NCBI GenBank assembly: GCA_037974665.1
Contig: CM075770.1
Coordinates: forward strand, 97,088,850-97,152,849
Source: Ehretia macrophylla
Lineage: Eukaryota; Streptophyta; Magnoliopsida; Boraginales; Ehretiaceae
Reading direction: 5' to 3'
Length of the DNA: 64,000 nt
In this document: positions 58,143 to 64,000 of the stretch, piece by piece
Position numbering within the stretch: the stretch's first letter is position 1
How the letters are laid out: every line of letters starts with the position of its first letter
Position numbers and translations under genes: made by a program
The notes under the pieces: model-generated
Database searches by the model: none
What the model saw: only the letters and a program-made list of their open reading frames with translations
What the model was told of the DNA's origin: nothing

Positions 58143-58632
58143 AAACTTTTCTATAACTTATAAGAAAAAATTCCTTGTGGGCTACGCAGTGAATTGCCAT
58201 CAGATTAATCACAATCTGAAACCCAATCCTAAAGCATACCATATTCTCGTCATTCGTTGTTAATCATTGGGAATGAGAACAAAATCTTGATGCCTATTGC
58301 AAGAAATTCTTAATCAACTATCACCTAATTCTATTGCTTTCATACTGAAGTCTAATCAGTTGTCTAAATTCTTAATCTAATTATCAACATAGAAGGTATG
58401 TGCATAATCTTAAATGCTATGTGTCTATGTGTCATCGTTAGAGAAAGAATCCAAAGGACATTATATTCTGCATAAAAATACCAAAAATATTACCATAAAA
58501 ATACTAAAAATAATATTCCTACAATGTGCATCCAAGAAAACACTATCTAAATGACTAATATTTTAAAATTATTCATAATAAAATAGTTCATAATCATCAA
58601 GCAATACCACAAACTGAATTTCATCTTCTCTT

Positions 58633-58857
58633 TTAGTAGCTACCCACCCTCTTTATTAAATAAAAACTGAATTGGTCTCTCTTTATTTCCTCAAAGACAC
58701 ATGCGTCTCCATCTTCCACATTATTCGCATCACGTAGAGCAGACCAACCACGGGAAGCAAAACAGCTACCTACCTCTCGCCGATAGACACAAAGGCAAGA
58801 ATGTTTATTGTAACAATCAATCACTGTTATAGAGCCAGTTTCAATATTCCAATTCCT
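58633..58857 (-). pseudogene. B3 DNA-binding domain fragment
   Basis: The minus-strand frame ending at a TAA (58633) reads NIETGSITVIDCYNKHSC, then SCFASRGWSALRDANNVEDG and DACVFEEIKRDQFSFYLIKR. The last two blocks carry the conserved second half of a plant B3 domain, GW..F.R.NN...GD.CVFE.I, as found in REM-type and related factors. No N-terminal half, start codon or second B3 domain is seen in the neighbouring sequence, so it is probably a last exon left from a gene, or a gene fragment. If it is the true C-terminus, upstream exons should lie beyond 58857 on the minus strand, where the gypsy LTR now begins at 59032. Confidence 0.7.
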
Positions 58858-59031
58858 AATGCAAAGTCATTTGCAAGTGGCTACAATATATTCATATAAT
58901 GAATATTAGCATGTGTTAGTCCAAATAAGCTTAAGAGGGGATGAATTAGGCTAATGCAAGCAAATTACTACTTTAGAAATTATGAAATTCAACTACAATA
59001 TTCACTTAGACAATTTATCAAACACTATGTG

Positions 59032-61529
59032 TGTGACGCCCGAAATTCTACCGTACACATTTTAACTGTTGCATCCACTATTTACGCATTTTCACCGTGC
59101 ATTACTTGCTACTTTATGTGGTTACTATTTATCACGTCTTTCAACTGCTTAATTACCTAGAATTAATATTTTTCTTAAATCATATTAATTATTTTAGGAA
59201 TGAGAAAATGTGTATTTGAGCGATTAGCGTCGAGAGCATCTGTTTAGAAAATGTTTTATTGAAATTAGTGAATAGTGTTACGTATTCTAATCTCATAATT
59301 GAGCTAGCTAACAATTAAATGCACCTTAAGACTTGCATTAAGCTAGTTTGACTCACCTTTTTAGTCAACATACACACATAAAATAACCCAACTTATTATA
59401 TTAACTCAACACACACACAATGCTCATAACATAACACAAAACAAAAAAATAATAGAGTGAATAGTGCCAGGGAGAACCCGACAACCCTTTGTGCAGCCAA
59501 GGAGGAATTTTGCTTCACCATACTTGCATCTCAAGCTCTCCTAAGCTAGGAACAAGTGGTTTAGAGTGGTTGCTAGCGTCCTAAGAGCTTCTACGCGCAT
59601 TGGTGATGAATTGCATGGTTATTTTTGTATTTCTAAAATGTTACACTTTTCTTGATTTTGTAAATTTGCTATCAAATACTTATGTTATGCTCAAATATGC
59701 TAATATACAATGTATATAAGTCCTAGAGACCACATTTATGCCATTGATTCGCTTTTTAAACTGTTGAAATCGAAGGTTAAATTGTAAGATGTGAATAGTG
59801 ATAAACTTTTAGGGTTTTGTGGAATTGTGCGACATGGCTTGATTCATTGCTTCTAATAGGTGTTTTAGATGTTAATAAAGATAGTTTAATAGCCCCAAGA
59901 GGTTGAATTCCTCGAAACTTGGCTAAGACATGAAATAGGCGACTTTTAGAAAGGGGTTTCGGGGTTAATGCAAATCCGGGTTACTTTGGCCATCATATTT
60001 AGTGTCCTTAAGCTATTTAGGTGCTAGATATGCTTTCTATAACCTCGGTTAAGTCCCGGATAGGGTACTTGTAGTACAAACACACAAGGGGAAAATTGGG
60101 GCTTTTGTGGTAATTACGGGCATTTGAGTAGTTTCGAGGGTCCTTAGGGTGCCTTATGGGTTAATTAGAAGTATGGAATAGGCCACTTACTAAACTAAAA
60201 CAATAGCTTGAGTTTGGAAGGAAAATGGTTTATGTTGCAAAGGGGATAAAGTAGGAAATCGGTTGTTGCACGCTTCTATGATCTTGTGACTGTTTCTTAG
60301 GTGTTTAAATGTGGTTTTAAGGCATTCTTGAGCTTTTGATAAAGTTCTATGTGAAATATATTATTGCCCTTTTGTAATCCTTCAGTTGTTTATATGTCAA
60401 TGCTTCTATTCTAACTGTTTGGAGGACAACCTATTTTGTTGTTCCTCCCATGTGTTATTGCTTCCATTGTTGTTATATTGTCATATGTTAACATGCATTG
60501 CATAGTGGTTGTGTAACCATAGTGTCAGGGGCCGTTGTATTGGATATCGGCTGGGCGGCAGCGGGCTTGCCACTGGATATTCGATCTCATGCTCTAGTCA
60601 TTCACTCGCCTGGTCCGGAGATTTCTAGGGGGTGTTGGGTCGTAGGTTTATTGGGGTACATCTGGAGTACACTCACTGGAGTGATTGGGATTTATGCCAA
60701 CACATTGTTCGAGGTTCGTGGATCGAGGTTCATGGTTTGTGACCAAAGATAAAGAGAGTTCTAGAGTGTTGGGGTTAAGTGTATTGTATCCTTTCAAATG
60801 TGTGGTTATTTGCTATTTCAATTGTCCTTTACTTGCTTTTAATACTTATTTGCTTAAACTATTGCATTGCACGCCCCGGTTAGACTTTATCCCTCACTAG
60901 GAAATTGTGGTTGCTCATACCTCGCTAACATGTTTCAGGAGGTGCTGAGGTTGAACCCCAGCCTGATTTAGTTGAGGGTGAGGAGTAGGAGGTGCAGACG
61001 AATCGTTACCTTAGCTGCAGTGTCCTATTTGCTTGAGGTGGATTGTGGTTCTTATTGTTATGTGAAGACTTTGTTTGTTCTACTTTATGTTCTATTTTGG
61101 AGCCCTTGAGCTCATGTATATATTGTGTAGTTGTAAGTTTGAATGTATTGTATGATAAGTATCCATGGCATGTAATAACTAATATTCTTACTTTTAGTTT
61201 GTTGCATGTTTGTGTGAGGTTGCAGGGGTTGTAAGGGGTGACTTTAATTTCTAAGAATGGTTAAATGCTATCATAGAGTGGTATGATAAGCGATTTTGTA
61301 AAGAAGTTCGTGTTGCGGAATGCATGCTTGTATGTATCTAAACTGGTTGTGTTGCTTAAGGCTCAGATGGCCTTGAAGTTGGGTTTTAAATTAGAAAGGG
61401 TATTCTTATTGTTTTGTGGCGTTATTGAATGTTTACAGGTTTTCAGATTGTCCACAACACAAAGGAAACTATGTCCGTTTGTCGGGTCCAAACTTAACCT
61501 TTAGCATGGGGTTAGGTCGGGGTGTAACA
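59032..61529 (+). repeat. 5' LTR of the terminal gypsy element
   Basis: TGTGACGCCCGAAATTC...GGGGTGTAACA. It shares with the other gypsy LTRs the GGGGTACATCTGGAGTACACTCACTGGAG block (about 60653) and the CCTCACTAGGAAATTGTGG...GCTCATACC block (about 60891). Confidence 0.88.
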
Positions 61530-61535
61530 TTTTGG

Positions 61536-61547
61536 TGGTATCAGAGC
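61536..61547 (+). other. Primer binding site (initiator tRNA-Met type)
   Basis: TGGTATCAGAGC, a perfect match to the usual plant retroelement primer site, lies six bases after the LTR end. Confidence 0.9.
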
Positions 61548-61903
61548 TTATAGAATGCATGAGCTAAGATAGGTTTCTCGGTCTGTGGGTAGAGGTCTAT
61601 TATTTGATTGCGTGATTGCATGAATCAGTGACTCTTTGATTGACTAAGTGAAAAATTGAATTGGTAAAGAACATGCTAGCATGGAAATAGAAATGCGAAA
61701 GGTCTTTTAATAGTTATTATGTGAACGTGGAAAGTCTAGAATGTAAAGTGTGCTTAAGTGATTTATATGTATCTCTTGTATATAAAATATTCATATGTTC
61801 TTATATGTGACTTTATGTGGATTTATTTGAACTTCTTCTTTTGTGTTTTATTTGTAAACTACATATATACTTGTCATAATACTTTGCATTCTAGTTGTTC
61901 AGA

Positions 61904-63063
61904 ATGGGGCCCCGCCGTCAGACCAAAAATCAGAATGCCAGGGAAGAAGAGGTAGACCAACAGACACTCAATGCACAGTTAACCGCTGCTATAGGCCAGA
62001 TTGCACAAGTATTACAGAGGCAAGGAGGATTTGTACCCGTAGGTAATCCGGGTCAGGGTCAAGGTAGAGTAGAGAGCGGTAGTAGTAATTACCTTGAGAA
62101 ATTTCTATACCGTGGACCGTCTAATTTCTTCGGGGAGCCCGATGATATGCTAGCTGAGTAGTGGTTGAACAAAATGGAGAAGATTCTTCCTGGCCTCGAG
62201 TACAATGGCACGATGAGGGTTGCTTGCGTTGAGTTTCTGCTCAAGGGAGATGCCGAGCAGTGGTAGCATACAGTGAAGTCCAGATGGGAGGCTGAGGCAG
62301 TACCACGGACTTGGGATGAGTTTGTTAGAGAGTTTCAGGAGAAATTCATTACTGAGATAGCTATTGAAAGACGAGAGCAAGAGTTCATTAATTTGAAACA
62401 GGGCAACATGACAGTTGACCAGTATGACGCTGCTTTCACTCGCTTGTCCCGTTATGTGCCAGCCTTAGTGCAGCCGAACAGAAGAGGATTCAGAGGTTCG
62501 TTATGGGGCTGAGGCCTGATATTTCATTGAATTTGTCCACCCAGGATTACCCCACTTATGCAGTAGCAGTCAGGATAGCTGCCAGATATGAGAAATGCAA
62601 AGCAGATCTGTTTGGGGAACCGAGTCAGCCTAGTAAACGACCACATCAGACTCAGAGTCAGGGGTTTCAGAGGCAGACTGTTTCAGTTGGTCAGGGTCAG
62701 TAACCGAGGCAGACTCAGAGTTATACCGGGCCTACTCAAACTCAGGCACGACCAGTTCTGAGTCAGAATCATAGGCAATCTCGTCCAGCTGTAACACGAT
62801 CTCAGTAGGGTAGTTCAGCTACCTCTTCTTATAGAGCTCTTACGGGAGGCACTGTTGCAAGACGTCACCAGCAGTACAGTTTTTGTCAGCGTCAGGGCCA
62901 TACTGAGGAGAATTGCTGGAGGAAATTGAATAGGTGTACAGGTTGCGGAAGTGACCAGCACAGGGTTAAGGATTGCTTGAAATTCAAGAACACTAGAGGT
63001 CAGACATCTGGAGAGGGTTCTCAGACCAGGGCACCAGCTGCAGCACCAGTGCCACGGGGGTAA
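61904..63063 (+). pseudogene. Gypsy gag
   Basis: It starts MGPRRQTKNQNAREEE and contains the retrotrans_gag domain (RGPSNFFGEPDDMLAE, ECVEFLLKGDAEQW-type block, TWDEFVREFQEKFI, EFINLKQGNMTVDQYDAAFT, FVMGLRPDIS), a Gln and Ser-rich linker, and zinc knuckle residues (CTGCGSDQHRVKDC, CCHC). A first partial knuckle (YSFCQRQGHTEENC) also shows. Stops lie at 62159, 62264, 62701, 62806 and 63061, and there is a frame change near 62480. It would form the particle in an active copy. Confidence 0.92.
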
Positions 63064-64000
63064 GCCCAAGTATTTGCTTTGGATGCAGAGGAGCTTCAGG
63101 ATACGACTGCAGTTGTTGAAGGTACTTTTCTTCTCAATAATAAATCAGTTACAGTTTTAATTGATTCTAAGGTTACACACTCATTTATCACACCTATGTG
63201 CGCACAATCTTCTGCATTAAAAATTGATAAATTACCTTATAAGATTGAGGTATGGGTCCTAAGTTTTCCACTGAATCTGTGTGTAAAGCCTGTGAATTGT
63301 GTATTGGGGGTCGAGTCATTCCCGTTGACTTGATTATCTTGCCTTTTAAGGATTTTGAAATAATTCTGGGTATGGACTGGTTGGGTAAATATTATTCTTA
63401 TCTAGATTGTAGAAGAAAGATTGTGAAGCTAGAAATGCCTAATCAACCCGTAATTGAGATTATCGGTAGTCGTAAGTCTATGGGTACTCGTATAATTTCT
63501 TCTAATAAAGCATCAAAAATGTTGGGCAAAGGTTGTGAGGCTTATCTTGCTTATCTAATTAATCAACCTGGGGATAAACTGAAATTGAATGATGTGCCTA
63601 ATGTGAGAGAGTTTTTGGGGGTTTTTCCTGAGGAATTACGTGGTTTACCGCCTGATAGAGAGATAGAGTTTGTGATTGACTTATTACTGGGGACTGCACC
63701 TATCTCTAGAACTCTGTATAGAATGGCTCCGCCTGAATTGCAGGAATTGAAAGTTCAGTTGCAGGGTTTGCTTGAGAAGGGATTTATTCAGCCGAGTTCT
63801 TTGCCTTGGGGTGCTCCAGTTTTATTTGTTAAAAAGAAGGACGGATCTCTTCGCCTTTGTATTGACTATCAGGGTCTTAATCAGGTGACTATCAAAAATA
63901 AATATCCATTGCCTTTGATTGAAGAGTTATTTGACCAGTTGTAGGGTGCCAAGGTATTTTCTAAATTTGATCTGAGGTAGGGTTATTATCAGTTGAGGAT
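63064..64000 (+). pseudogene. Gypsy protease and reverse transcriptase start (partial)
   Basis: The protease region reads VEGTFLLNNKSVTVLIDSKV, then THSFI, where the family has LIDSGATHSFI. The catalytic D is kept but the G is replaced by K, so protease would be inactive. After a frame change near 63252, [21 protein letters not shown] and the RT start follow ([58 protein letters not shown]). Stops occur at 63942 and 63978, and the window ends inside RT. Confidence 0.92.

Larger units (their letters stand above)
59032..64000 (+). mobile_element. Tekay/Del-like gypsy retrotransposon, cut by window end
   Basis: It comprises a 2498-bp 5' LTR (59032-61529), an exact initiator tRNA-Met primer site (TGGTATCAGAGC), a leader, gag from 61904, protease and the first part of RT running off the end. 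The rest (RNase H, integrase, 3' LTR) should continue past 64000. Several in-frame stops mark it as defective. Confidence 0.93.

Overview
This window is nuclear DNA of a flowering plant, probably a eudicot. It is AT-rich. Its genes are sparse, intron-bearing and of plant-only families, and most of the sequence is nested, decayed transposable elements of typical plant lineages (Sirevirus and Ale-like copia, Tekay/Del-like gypsy, PIF/Harbinger, CACTA, Mutator-type MITEs, TRIM). Several retroelements use a primer site complementary to initiator tRNA-Met. I cannot name the species from sequence alone.

Host genes. (1) At 2.6-3.0 kb (-), the first exon of a small membrane protein gene with a GA/CT-rich leader. 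(2) At 13.7-14.5 kb (+), an intact single-exon MIZU-KUSSEI 1-like (DUF617) gene, preceded by a 12-codon upstream ORF whose stop overlaps the main start (TAATG). (3) At 52.3-56.5 kb (+), a two-exon stress enhanced protein 2 (SEP2) gene of the light-harvesting superfamily. Its 3.6-kb intron holds a non-autonomous LTR retrotransposon. (4) At 58.6-58.9 kb (-), a remnant of a B3 DNA-binding domain.

Transposon layout. 4.0-5.7 kb is a solo Sirevirus-type LTR ending in a long C-tract. 5.9-6.4 kb is a CACTA-type end. 7046-11831 is an end-to-end PIF/Harbinger element with TIRs and TAA target duplications. Two Mutator-type MITEs follow (11.9-13.1 kb). 15.5-24.4 kb is decayed copia broken by a solo gypsy LTR (17575-19938), a CACTA-type end, and a 564-bp TRIM (22070-22633). 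24.4-31.2 kb is a Sirevirus with LTR, gag, pol and a post-pol region. 31.2-33.7 kb has two truncated copia gag pieces. 33.9-39.4 kb has a gypsy LTR fragment, then gypsy pol and a 3' LTR. 39.4-41.1 kb is a hAT-like repeat region carrying a possibly organellar segment. 41071-51105 is a 10-kb gypsy-derived LARD with 5-bp target duplications. Its roughly 2.9-kb LTRs exceed its 1.46-kb interior, its 5' LTR holds a 481-bp fold-back MITE, and its 3' LTR holds a 2.3-kb CACTA element. 59032-64000 is a Tekay/Del-like gypsy element (LTR, primer site, gag, protease, start of RT) cut by the window end.

There is no operon-like cooperation here. The window records successive insertion, solo-LTR formation and mutational decay around a few host genes. 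Many premature stops in the retroelements look like CAG/CAA to TAG/TAA or TGG to TAG changes, which fits cytosine-methylation decay. The Harbinger transposase instead carries two single-base insertions in homopolymer runs.
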